NCBI GenBank assembly: GCA_022565795.1
Contig: JAIUMA010000035.1
Span: 1 to 34,451 of the forward strand
Direction: 5' to 3'
Source of the DNA: Balneolia bacterium
Lineage (GTDB): Bacteria; Bacteroidota; Rhodothermia; Balneolales; Cyclonatronaceae
Length of the DNA stretch: 34,451 nt
A model generated the notes under the pieces. That model worked only from the letters and a program-made list of their open reading frames with translations, did no database searches and was not told where the DNA came from. Shown piece by piece: positions 23,270 through 30,097 of this stretch. Positions within the stretch are counted from its first letter, which is position 1; each line of letters begins with the position of its first letter. A program made the translations under genes and the position numbers.

Positions 23270-23773
23270 TTACGTTTTTTTTCGCCCGATTGTTTTGCTG
23301 GCATTCACATTTGTCCGGGCCGGATCCGCTTCCGATTCACCGGTATCCTCTGAAGCTTTTCTAAGGCCGGTCTGCACGGTTTTTTCCGAAGTGATTTCTC
23401 CGGCCTTCTTTTCCATTTCCCGCTCGATTGTGCCCATATCAGCGCGGATTTCACTCAGGATATCCTTAGCGTTTTGTTTTCGGGTGAAGTCATGTGCGGC
23501 TTCGGCCTGCTCCGGGCTGATATTCTCACTTCCGGTTGATGCATTGTGATCGAGATACACTTCGAGACGGGCCTCAGCCTGCACGATTCGTTCGCGAACA
23601 GCCTGAAGCGCCCCCTGAAAAGATTCCAGCACGGGAGACGGATCAATTTCACGAAGGCTCTGCATCACCCTGGCTTTTCGTTCATAGGCCGCTAAACGCT
23701 TTTTCTGCTCCAGAAGCTGGCGGTAGTGCTCCTTGTACTCCTGCTTCATACGTTCACGTTCTTCCCGCGACAT
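23270..23773 (-). CDS. Coiled-coil protein with SKTIG tail (PspA cluster)
   Basis: 167 residues, soluble, almost wholly charged helix: MSREERERMKQEYKEHYRQ, EQKKRLAAYERKARVMQSL, then a helical segment VLESFQGALQAVRERIVQAEARLEVYL and a low-complexity tail. The last residues, NASKTIGRKKT, resemble the end of PspA (GSKTIGKQKES) encoded just upstream. The 14-base motif before its ATG is also shared with pspA. No known family is recognised. Its context and shared tail suggest that it works with PspA, for instance binding the same partner through the tail. Alternatively it arose by partial duplication of pspA's flanks. Sure that it is a gene; role unknown. Confidence 0.75.
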   Translation of the reverse strand: MSREERERMKQEYKEHYRQLLEQKKRLAAYERKARVMQSLREIDPSPVLESFQGALQAVRERIVQAEARLEVYLDHNASTGSENISPEQAEAAHDFTRKQNAKDILSEIRADMGTIEREMEKKAGEITSEKTVQTGLRKASEDTGESEADPARTNVNASKTIGRKKT

Positions 23774-23789
23774 GGCTGAAATCGTTTAA

Positions 23790-23803
23790 AGGATGATGTT
23801 TAC
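23790..23803 (-). repeat. 14-base motif upstream of the coiled-coil gene
   Basis: On the minus strand GTAAACATCATCCT ends 16 bases before the ATG at 23773. The same 14 bases, at the same 16-base distance, precede pspA (24653-24666). Confidence 0.7.
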
Positions 23804-23850
23804 TGTGATGGCTTCAAGCTTTCGAAACAAATAACTGAGTTCAACTGAGC

Positions 23851-24636
23851 TCAGCTTTCCTTCTGCTTGCCGATAGTCTTTGATCCGGCTTTCTCTTCCT
23901 TCACTTCATCATCACCGGAAATTTCGATGGTTTTTTCTTCAGGAGTCGTTTCCTTTTTGGGCTCTTCGGCCGGGGCCCTGCCCATTTCACGTTTAAACTG
24001 AGCCACCAGATCAGATGCACGCATGCGCTCAGCATCGAGCTCGATTTCCAACGTTTCGGTGTCCAGACTGTCCATGGCCATTTCAATACGGGCCTCATTT
24101 TTAGCTGTCCGTTCATTCAGGCGGTTTACCATTTCAGAATGGGTGGAATCCAGACCAGTGATTTCAAATTTCTCCAATGTATCCGCAATTTTTGACTGCC
24201 ATTGCGCTCTTTCGTGCGCCTGAAGCGCCTCACGGGCCTCACGGATTTTGCGGTCTTTTTCGCGCATGAAGGTTTTCTTCACCTGAAGCGATTTTTCATA
24301 CGCCTGCTCGGCAAACTTCTCCTGCTCAGCGGTTGAAATTATGTTTTCGCGAGCCTTCTCGAGCTGAAGTGCATAAGTCTCTGCGATATCGTCCCGGTTA
24401 GCGTTAATTGCCGATTTGATCTTGTTGGTGAGCTCCATCTCGTGCTTTTCGTACTTTTGGCGCTCTTTACGCAGCATAACCAGATTAGCCTTAACAGTGG
24501 CAATGTTCTCATTCATCTTGGGCACCTGATCATTAAGCTCTCTGATGTTCTGCTCCAGAATTAGCTTTGGATCTTCAATACTCGACACAAATCCACCGAA
24601 GAGAGACTTAATTGCTCTTACAAATCGATTCCACAT
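23851..24636 (-). CDS. pspA: PspA/IM30 family membrane-stress protein
   Basis: 261 residues. The N-terminal amphipathic helix MWNRFVRAIKSLFGGFVSSIEDP and the following LILEQNIRELNDQVPKMNENIATVKAN are typical of PspA/IM30/Vipp1. Residues 30-215 are the long helical hairpin that assembles into rods or rings on stressed membranes. Beyond the usual roughly 220 residues there is an acidic tail (EEPKKETTPEEKTIEISGDDEVKEE) ending in SKTIGKQKES. No PspB, PspC or PspF gene is present; instead the three downstream genes encode coiled-coil and membrane proteins. A stable hairpin lies upstream at 24673-24709. The family is certain; the local partners are not known. Confidence 0.93.
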   Translation of the reverse strand: MWNRFVRAIKSLFGGFVSSIEDPKLILEQNIRELNDQVPKMNENIATVKANLVMLRKERQKYEKHEMELTNKIKSAINANRDDIAETYALQLEKARENIISTAEQEKFAEQAYEKSLQVKKTFMREKDRKIREAREALQAHERAQWQSKIADTLEKFEITGLDSTHSEMVNRLNERTAKNEARIEMAMDSLDTETLEIELDAERMRASDLVAQFKREMGRAPAEEPKKETTPEEKTIEISGDDEVKEEKAGSKTIGKQKES

Positions 24637-24652
24637 AACTCAGTTTATTTTT

Positions 24653-24666
24653 AGGATGATGTTTAC
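24653..24666 (-). repeat. pspA: 14-base motif upstream of pspA
   Basis: GTAAACATCATCCT on the minus strand, 16 bases before the pspA ATG; identical to 23790-23803 in sequence and spacing. It might be a protein- or ribosome-related element, or a trace of duplication. Confidence 0.7.
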
Positions 24667-24672
24667 CGCAGC

Positions 24673-24709
24673 GGCAGACCGAAACTCAATTACTGAGCTA
24701 CGGCCTGCC
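24673..24709 (-). promoter_or_regulatory. Stable hairpin in the pdp-pspA gap
   Basis: GGCAGGCCG and CGGTCTGCC pair on the minus strand (nine pairs, one G-U). Inside them, after a symmetric 3x3 loop, CTCA pairs with TGAG over GTAAT. No T run follows, so it is not a simple terminator. It sits 36 bases before pspA and 56 bases after the phosphorylase stop, where an attenuator or operator could act. Confidence 0.45.
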
Positions 24710-24765
24710 TGTTCGGTTACTGCTTAATACTGATGTTTGATACGCCTCAATGCCTTCGGCAAGTG

Positions 24766-26130
24766 CTAAAGTGCCGGAACTTCATTATAATCAAAATCCC
24801 GGATTCCTTTTGCATCTACAACATGCGTGATAAGCGTTTTAATTTCACCAGGCTTGTCGGCTATGCTGTATGCCTGATTCATTAAATCGAGAGCCACATC
24901 AAACTGTTGCTGCTTGTTCGTATGCAGCACGGCAATTGTTTCACCTTTTTTCACTTTGTCGCCAATTTTCTTGTGAAGCACAATTCCGGCCGATGGATCA
25001 ACGGGCTGCGTTTTCTCCTTGCGCCCTGCCCCAAGCTCAAGCGACGCCATCCCAACCTGATAGGCATCAATAGCGCTTACGAAGCCGTCGGCGGCCGCGG
25101 TGAACTCCGTTTTATGCGAAGCCGGCTTGTAGCTGCCCGGATCGTCAATAACTGAAACGTCGCCGCCCTGCTCAATAACAATTTCACGAAGCTTTTTAAG
25201 CGCCGAGCCGTTGTTTATGGTCGCCTGAGCCATTTCGATTCCGTCATTTAGAGTATCCGCACGACCGCCAAGCTGGATCATGGAGCCGGCCAGCAGCAGC
25301 GTTACTTCGCGAACGTCATCAGGCCACTCGTCTTTCAGGCAGTAGATGCTCTCCTCAACTTCGAGCCAGTTGCCGATTTTATTACCAAGAGGCTGATCCA
25401 TGTTTGTGAGGAAAGCAACCGTCTCCTTATTAAACTCGGTGCCGATATCAACCAGACGGCGTGCGAGAATCTTGGCCTGCTCAGGATCCTTAATGAATGC
25501 TCCGGAGCCATGCTTTACATCCAGCACAAGCGCGTCGATACCTTCGGCAAGTTTCTTGCTCATAATGCTGCTGGCTATCAGTGGAATACACTCTACGGTT
25601 GCTGTAACGTCGCGAAGGGCGTACAGTCGCTTGTCGGCAGGCGCGATGTCTTCAGTCTGACCAATAAATACGAGATTATGCTTTGCAATTACCTCAACAT
25701 AGCGCTTTAGGTCCAGATTTACGTCGAATCCGGGAATCGATTCAAGCTTGTCGAGCGTACCGCCGGTATGACCAAGTCCGCGGCCGGAAATCATAGGAAC
25801 CGGAACACCTGCCGCAGCGACAATAGGCGCCAGAATAAGAGAGAGCTTATCACCAACGCCCCCCGTAGAGTGCTTATCTACTTTGATTCCGGAAATGCTG
25901 CCCAGGTCCATCACCTTGCCGGAGTGGAGCATAGCATAAGCGATAGCTGAAGCCTCTTCATCATTCATTCCCTTCATAAACACGGCCATAAGAAACGCGC
26001 TCATCTGATAATCGGGAAGCTCGTCGCGGGTATAGGCGTCGATCAGATATTGAATTTCATCTTTGGTGAGATTGCCTCCGTCGCGCTTGCGGCGGATAAG
26101 TGATACTACGTTATACGTTTTGCTCGTCAT
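24766..26130 (-). CDS. Pyrimidine-nucleoside (thymidine) phosphorylase
   Basis: 454 residues, the length of DeoA/Pdp proteins. The family signature SGRGLGHTGGTLDKLESIPGF is complete (about 114-134). The phosphate site KHSTGGVGDK (about 85-94) and the catalytic-loop residues KHGSGAF are present. The C-terminal domain HKKIGDKVKKGETIAVLHTN is the usual biotin-carrier-like fold. It converts (deoxy)uridine or thymidine plus phosphate to base and (deoxy)ribose-1-phosphate. Together with deoC at 14913 this supports deoxynucleoside catabolism. The Met/Lys-based choice between thymidine and broader pyrimidine specificity was not resolved. The upstream gap is divergent with the 26361 gene. Confidence 0.95.
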   Translation of the reverse strand: MTSKTYNVVSLIRRKRDGGNLTKDEIQYLIDAYTRDELPDYQMSAFLMAVFMKGMNDEEASAIAYAMLHSGKVMDLGSISGIKVDKHSTGGVGDKLSLILAPIVAAAGVPVPMISGRGLGHTGGTLDKLESIPGFDVNLDLKRYVEVIAKHNLVFIGQTEDIAPADKRLYALRDVTATVECIPLIASSIMSKKLAEGIDALVLDVKHGSGAFIKDPEQAKILARRLVDIGTEFNKETVAFLTNMDQPLGNKIGNWLEVEESIYCLKDEWPDDVREVTLLLAGSMIQLGGRADTLNDGIEMAQATINNGSALKKLREIVIEQGGDVSVIDDPGSYKPASHKTEFTAAADGFVSAIDAYQVGMASLELGAGRKEKTQPVDPSAGIVLHKKIGDKVKKGETIAVLHTNKQQQFDVALDLMNQAYSIADKPGEIKTLITHVVDAKGIRDFDYNEVPAL

Positions 26131-26224
26131 AGTTTGCTAAATAATAAGTTTAATCAAATAGAAAAAAGTCCTTTTGCGAATTCTGAAACCGCATTTGTGT
26201 CGCTGCATCCAAAATCGCGAATAA

Positions 26225-26239
26225 TTCTGATAATCAGAA
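26225..26239. promoter_or_regulatory. Perfect dyad in the divergent gap
   Basis: TTCTGA-TAA-TCAGAA, a 15-base perfect dyad with an odd centre, lies between the divergent phosphorylase and Gln-rich protein genes. It is compatible with a dimeric repressor site. Confidence 0.35.
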
Positions 26240-26270
26240 CGATAATGCTTAAATTCGGAAACATTCTCAC

Positions 26271-26291
26271 AGAACCTTACGTTAAGGTTCT
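26271..26291. promoter_or_regulatory. Second dyad in the divergent gap
   Basis: AGAACCTTA-CGT-TAAGGTTCT has nine-base perfect arms around three bases, 69 bases before the start at 26361. No T run follows, so an operator or RNA hairpin is more likely than a terminator. Confidence 0.4.
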
Positions 26292-26360
26292 GTAACCGGT
26301 CTGGCCGTGTCCGAATCGGTGTTGTGAAATCAAAATAACTAAAAGAACGTCCGGATATAC

Positions 26361-26930
26361 ATGGAAACCCTGATTATTCTCTTCGTCATCTATTCGCTGT
26401 TTCAGTGGCTGTTTGGTGACAATAAGAAGAAACAGCAGCAGAAGCAACGCCAGCAGCAGCAACAGCAGCGCGATCAGCGTGCTTCCGGAAGAGAAGAAGC
26501 CCAGGAGGCTCCGCAGAGCTGGGAAGACGCCATGGCTGAGCTGGAGTCCATTTTTTCGGGCGAGTCATCGCGTCGGCAAGAGCCGAAGCCTGAGCCTGTT
26601 CCCGTTCAGCAAACGGAAACCTACAATCGCCCGCAGACAAAGCGCGAACAAATATCAGAAAATCCATTCAGCGATGATATGTCCAGCAAAAGGCGCTCAC
26701 AGAATGCCGGTATTGATACCAACCAGCTGGAGTCAGCCGGAAACCCGATTTACAGCGGTGCAATCGGCGAATCGGATGAGGATTACGAAAAAATTGGCGG
26801 CATCGACAGTGGAGATGCCAAAGATGTTCTGCAATTTATCACCGATCCTGAAGCCGCCCGTAAAGCCATCATCATGAAGGAAATTTTAGACCGCCCGAAA
26901 TCACAGCGCAGATCAGCCCGTGTTTTTTAA
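26361..26930 (+). CDS. Membrane-anchored Gln-rich protein, function unknown
   Basis: 189 residues. METLIILFVIYSLFQWLF is a single N-terminal membrane helix. A Gln/Lys/Arg run follows (residues 22-41), then an acidic, low-complexity region to about 150. A more ordered C-terminal motif, DAARKAIIMKEILDRP-like (DPEAARKAIIMKEILDRPKS, about 163-182), resembles the 'RKAVI..EILNR' ends of many short Bacteroidota proteins; this comparison is from memory. The cytoplasm would hold most of it if the N-terminus is outside. It stands alone before pdxB, 40 bases away, and faces the phosphorylase gene divergently. Confidence 0.7.
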   Translation: METLIILFVIYSLFQWLFGDNKKKQQQKQRQQQQQQRDQRASGREEAQEAPQSWEDAMAELESIFSGESSRRQEPKPEPVPVQQTETYNRPQTKREQISENPFSDDMSSKRRSQNAGIDTNQLESAGNPIYSGAIGESDEDYEKIGGIDSGDAKDVLQFITDPEAARKAIIMKEILDRPKSQRRSARVF

Positions 26931-26970
26931 AGGGTGATGCCCTCCGTGAGCTTAACCTCCCTCCCTGCCT

Positions 26971-28062
26971 GTGATTACGCTGCTCAGTGACGCCCATATC
27001 CCATGGCTCGATCATCTCCTGCCGGAATCGAGCGTACGAATTCTTAGCTACGAATCCGATGCAGAGCTAAGGGATCAGATTGCGGAAGCCGATGCGCTGC
27101 TCACCAGAACGGTCACAAAAGTTAATCAGCAGACCTTTCCCTCCTTTCCGGAAAAACTTCGCGTTATTGGCTCAGCAACTGCTGGAACCGACCATATTGA
27201 TGGCGAGTGGCTCGCACAAAATAATATTCGCTTTTTCCACAGCCCCGGCTGTAATGCCCGGGCAGTAGCTGAGTACGTGATTACCGTTATGATTCACGCC
27301 TTCAAGGGTGACATTAACGAGCTCAGAAAACAAAAAACGGGAATCATTGGATATGGAAACACGGGTTCACAGCTTGGCCGTATTCTGGACAGAATCGGAC
27401 TATCCTATGTCGCGTTCGATCCTCCCAGGGAAGCACGTGACTCCTCCTTCAAAAGCGACTCATGGGAAGACGTTCTAGATTGCGACATCCTCAGTCTGCA
27501 CGTGCCTATTACCAGAGGAGGAAAGTGGCCTACACAACATATGCTCAGCGCAAAATCTATAAAGCAGAGCTCATTCAGGCTCATTGTGAATGCGGCCCGC
27601 GGAGGCGTTGCAAATGAAGCTGACCTCTTAGCTATGAAACAATCCGGAAAGCTGGGCTTTCTCGCGCTCGACGTATGGGAAAACGAACCTGACCTTAATC
27701 ATGATATCCTGAATGCTGCTGATATCGCCACGCCCCACATAGCCGGATACAGTCAGCAGGCCAAGTACGAAGCCAGTCGTATTGCCTGCAATAGCATAGC
27801 TAAAACTCTCGGTTTTGAGCTCAACACTGATGAACCAGCCTACGAAATTGCTCCTGCTATTAGTGCTTCAGAGGGCTTATATTTAGCCCTGCAAAAACAT
27901 CACCCTTTGTTTCACTTAGATGGGCTGCTCAGAAATAAACCTGAAGCTTTTTCAACTCTTCGCAACTCCTTTCCTCTTCGAAATGAATTCAGAAAGACAA
28001 CGCTTACAAATTATTTAAGTAAAGACATCTTAACCATTGAAGCACTTAAGATTAACAAATAA
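26971..28062 (+). CDS. pdxB: 4-phosphoerythronate dehydrogenase
   Basis: 363 residues of the D-2-hydroxyacid dehydrogenase class. GIIGYGNTGSQLGRIL (about 113-128) is the NAD-binding loop. VGSATAGTDHID-type residues (IGSATAGTDHIDGEWL), the arginine in NAARGGVANEADLL, the glutamate in VWENEPDL and the histidine in PHIAGYS make the active site. The GSATAGTDHID and HIAGYSQQAKYEAS stretches and the extra C-terminal dimer domain match PdxB rather than SerA. It oxidises 4-phospho-D-erythronate in the DXP-dependent route to pyridoxal phosphate. Start is GTG at 26971. The transporter permease gene begins 3 bases after its stop. Confidence 0.88.
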   Translation: MITLLSDAHIPWLDHLLPESSVRILSYESDAELRDQIAEADALLTRTVTKVNQQTFPSFPEKLRVIGSATAGTDHIDGEWLAQNNIRFFHSPGCNARAVAEYVITVMIHAFKGDINELRKQKTGIIGYGNTGSQLGRILDRIGLSYVAFDPPREARDSSFKSDSWEDVLDCDILSLHVPITRGGKWPTQHMLSAKSIKQSSFRLIVNAARGGVANEADLLAMKQSGKLGFLALDVWENEPDLNHDILNAADIATPHIAGYSQQAKYEASRIACNSIAKTLGFELNTDEPAYEIAPAISASEGLYLALQKHHPLFHLDGLLRNKPEAFSTLRNSFPLRNEFRKTTLTNYLSKDILTIEALKINK

Positions 28063-28065
28063 TAA

Positions 28066-29343
28066 GTGAGAATTAATCCAGCCAACATACAGCAGTTTCT
28101 GCGTATCAATCCGGACCGGACAAACACGGTTTCTTTTGTGCTTACGGCCCTTGTTCTCTGCTACCTTATGGCTTCTCTGGCGCTGAATTCAGAATCCGCC
28201 GGCGAGCGCATGGTTGTGGTTCGCTATCTGAATTTCGTCTTCTGCGGATTTTTTGCTTTCATCATTCCTCACGTTCGTTTTCCCGATCGGAAGCGTTATC
28301 TGATTCAAGCCGTCAACCTGAGTCCGTCTCAGCTATACTCCTACTCTGCCCGCGCGCTGGCACCCGTCTTTTTACTATTCACGCTGATGATTGCCATTAT
28401 TTCGTTTGGCGATTTGAGTCAGCCATTCGGCGAGCTCAGAGCAAAGACTATCACATTCCTCAGCGGCTGGCTGCTAATGATGGGCATTGGTATTATAGCT
28501 GCCGTACGTTATACCACCATCGGCTCGGTTAGCCAGGAATGGCAGGAAGGTATTCGCGGAAGCGGATTTATGAATACGCTCAGGAATGTGGGTCAAACGC
28601 CCTCGGTACCTTCCGGAAGCTTCCCGTCGCTGCTTACCACCATCTACATTTCCGGCGGGGGAATGATGCTGGTTGTAGCCGGTGCATATCTAAGTGGCTA
28701 CGCGGGTAACCCGGCTCTTGAGATGCTTCCAGGCCTGCTTATGCTCGGCTATGCAACCTACAGAGCGCTCTCTATCCGGGCGCTGTTCGATCGCTTTTTC
28801 TACCATACAAACGCATTCTACTCCGAGCTTTTCCTGAATCCAAAGGCGGTGCAGGAAGGCCGCGAGCCGATTCGCCATGACGCGCTCTACTGGGTTCCCT
28901 CAAAATGGAAACCCGCAGCATGGTTCTCTCTGCTTCAGCTCGACCGACGTCAGCCTTTGGGTCGCCTGCTCCTCACGGGTCACGTTGTTCTTTGGGCGCT
29001 CTTCTACGCAGGATTATCGGATGCAATCATCACCAGCTTCATCACTCTTCTGGTACTCGGGAAGTCACTTATGGTCTACATGCTTATATCCAGGCCGTTT
29101 GCTCCTCTGCTGTTCCAGTATCGACTGCTAAAACCATCTGACTGGATTGTGGTTCGCTTTTTTGTTAACCTCCGCTGGCTTCCGTTACTGGTGCTCAGCC
29201 TCTGGCTGGTTTCACTCTTCAGCGCACGGGTCGATGCTGGCTTCATTCTGAACTGGGCACTTATTGATGCTGGAATTTCGCTTCTGAGCGCCAGCATCTT
29301 CACATTTTTACATGAATTCAGACTTAAAAAACTATATGCCTGA
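28066..29343 (+). CDS. ABC transporter membrane subunit (putative)
   Basis: 425 residues with about ten hydrophobic segments (for example VSFVLTALVLCYLMASLAL, LNFVFCGFFAFIIPHV, LFTLMIAIISFGDL, LSGWLLMMGIGIIAAV, MMLVVAGAYLSGYAG). No family name is recognised. It is called a transporter membrane subunit because the downstream ATPase overlaps it by 8 bases; many two-gene ABC exporters have such a partner. Start is GTG at 28066, 3 bases after the pdxB stop. A charged loop (residues about 165-200) and a conserved-looking WVPSKWKP stretch (about 277-284) may contact the ATPase. Substrate unknown. Confidence 0.7.
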   Translation: MRINPANIQQFLRINPDRTNTVSFVLTALVLCYLMASLALNSESAGERMVVVRYLNFVFCGFFAFIIPHVRFPDRKRYLIQAVNLSPSQLYSYSARALAPVFLLFTLMIAIISFGDLSQPFGELRAKTITFLSGWLLMMGIGIIAAVRYTTIGSVSQEWQEGIRGSGFMNTLRNVGQTPSVPSGSFPSLLTTIYISGGGMMLVVAGAYLSGYAGNPALEMLPGLLMLGYATYRALSIRALFDRFFYHTNAFYSELFLNPKAVQEGREPIRHDALYWVPSKWKPAAWFSLLQLDRRQPLGRLLLTGHVVLWALFYAGLSDAIITSFITLLVLGKSLMVYMLISRPFAPLLFQYRLLKPSDWIVVRFFVNLRWLPLLVLSLWLVSLFSARVDAGFILNWALIDAGISLLSASIFTFLHEFRLKKLYA

Positions 29344-30031
29344 ATCAACAAATAAAACTGCGCTGGTAGCTGAAAACCTGAGTAAACGCTATGGCCAGGC
29401 GAAATACATCATCAAAGATTTTGACTACCGCTTCGAGCCGGGAACAGCAACGGGCCTAAGCGGACCAAACGGATCCGGGAAAACGACTCTGCTTCGATTG
29501 CTCACAACCGCCGCTTATCCCACCTCGGGACGCATTCTTTGGGGTGATGTGGACATCCATCGCCAGCCCCATATCTACCTCTCCCAAACCGGCTTTGCCT
29601 TCGACAGCAGCGAGCTTCCTCAGTTTGCCAATACCGATGAGCTGCTCGAAGTCATTCTCCGGTCGCGCGGGCTTTGGAAGGATGATGAAAGCCCAGAACG
29701 CATCAATAAGCTGCTCGACCTGCTTTCTCTGGATGAGCGCCGCACATCGCTGATTGGAACCTACTCCAGCGGGATGATGCAAAAGACGCTGCTTGCCGCT
29801 GCCCTCATCACCGAGCCACCGCTCATTCTGCTTGATGAGCCATTCCGTGCCCTTGACGTGGAGACGCGACAGGCGCTCACAGACTACCTTAACGACCGGA
29901 AGCGGACCCATGGAGACACCATCATCATTTCGTCCCACCTGCCTGAAATTGTAGAGCAGTTGTGTGATGCGGTTATTCAGTTTCCAATTCATCAGCCGGG
30001 TGAAACAGATGCGGCAGCTGGCGCAGTCTAA
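29336..30031 (+). CDS. ABC transporter ATP-binding protein
   Basis: 231 residues. All nucleotide-binding motifs are visible: the Walker A GPNGSGKTTLL, a Q-loop in YLSQTGF, the signature YSSGMMQKTLL (in place of LSGGQ), Walker B LILLDEPFRALD and the switch histidine in SSHLPEI. The ATG at 29336 overlaps the permease stop by 8 bases; an ATG at 29312 would overlap by 32. The pair is co-translated. With one ATPase of this CcmA-like class and one membrane subunit, it likely works as a homodimeric exporter-type complex. The substrate is not known. Confidence 0.93.
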   Translation: MPESTNKTALVAENLSKRYGQAKYIIKDFDYRFEPGTATGLSGPNGSGKTTLLRLLTTAAYPTSGRILWGDVDIHRQPHIYLSQTGFAFDSSELPQFANTDELLEVILRSRGLWKDDESPERINKLLDLLSLDERRTSLIGTYSSGMMQKTLLAAALITEPPLILLDEPFRALDVETRQALTDYLNDRKRTHGDTIIISSHLPEIVEQLCDAVIQFPIHQPGETDAAAGAV

Positions 30032-30042
30032 TGCTCAAAAAG

Positions 30043-30077
30043 AAAGGCTCACCTGAACGAACAGGATGAGCCTTTTT
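30043..30077. terminator. Bidirectional terminator
   Basis: AAAGGCTCA (30043-30051) pairs with TGAGCCTTT (30067-30075), with an inner CCTG/CAGG stem, a 6-base loop and one bulged A. T runs follow on the plus strand (TTTTT) and on the minus strand (TTTCTTTTT). It lies between the ABC ATPase gene and the convergent serS gene. Confidence 0.9.
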
Positions 30078-30097
30078 AAATTTAGGGATCTGTCTGT

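Noticed and set aside
26425-26470. CAG/CAA-rich tract as a microsatellite
   Set aside because: It is the in-frame Gln run of the membrane-anchored protein, with mixed codons and no pure repeat.
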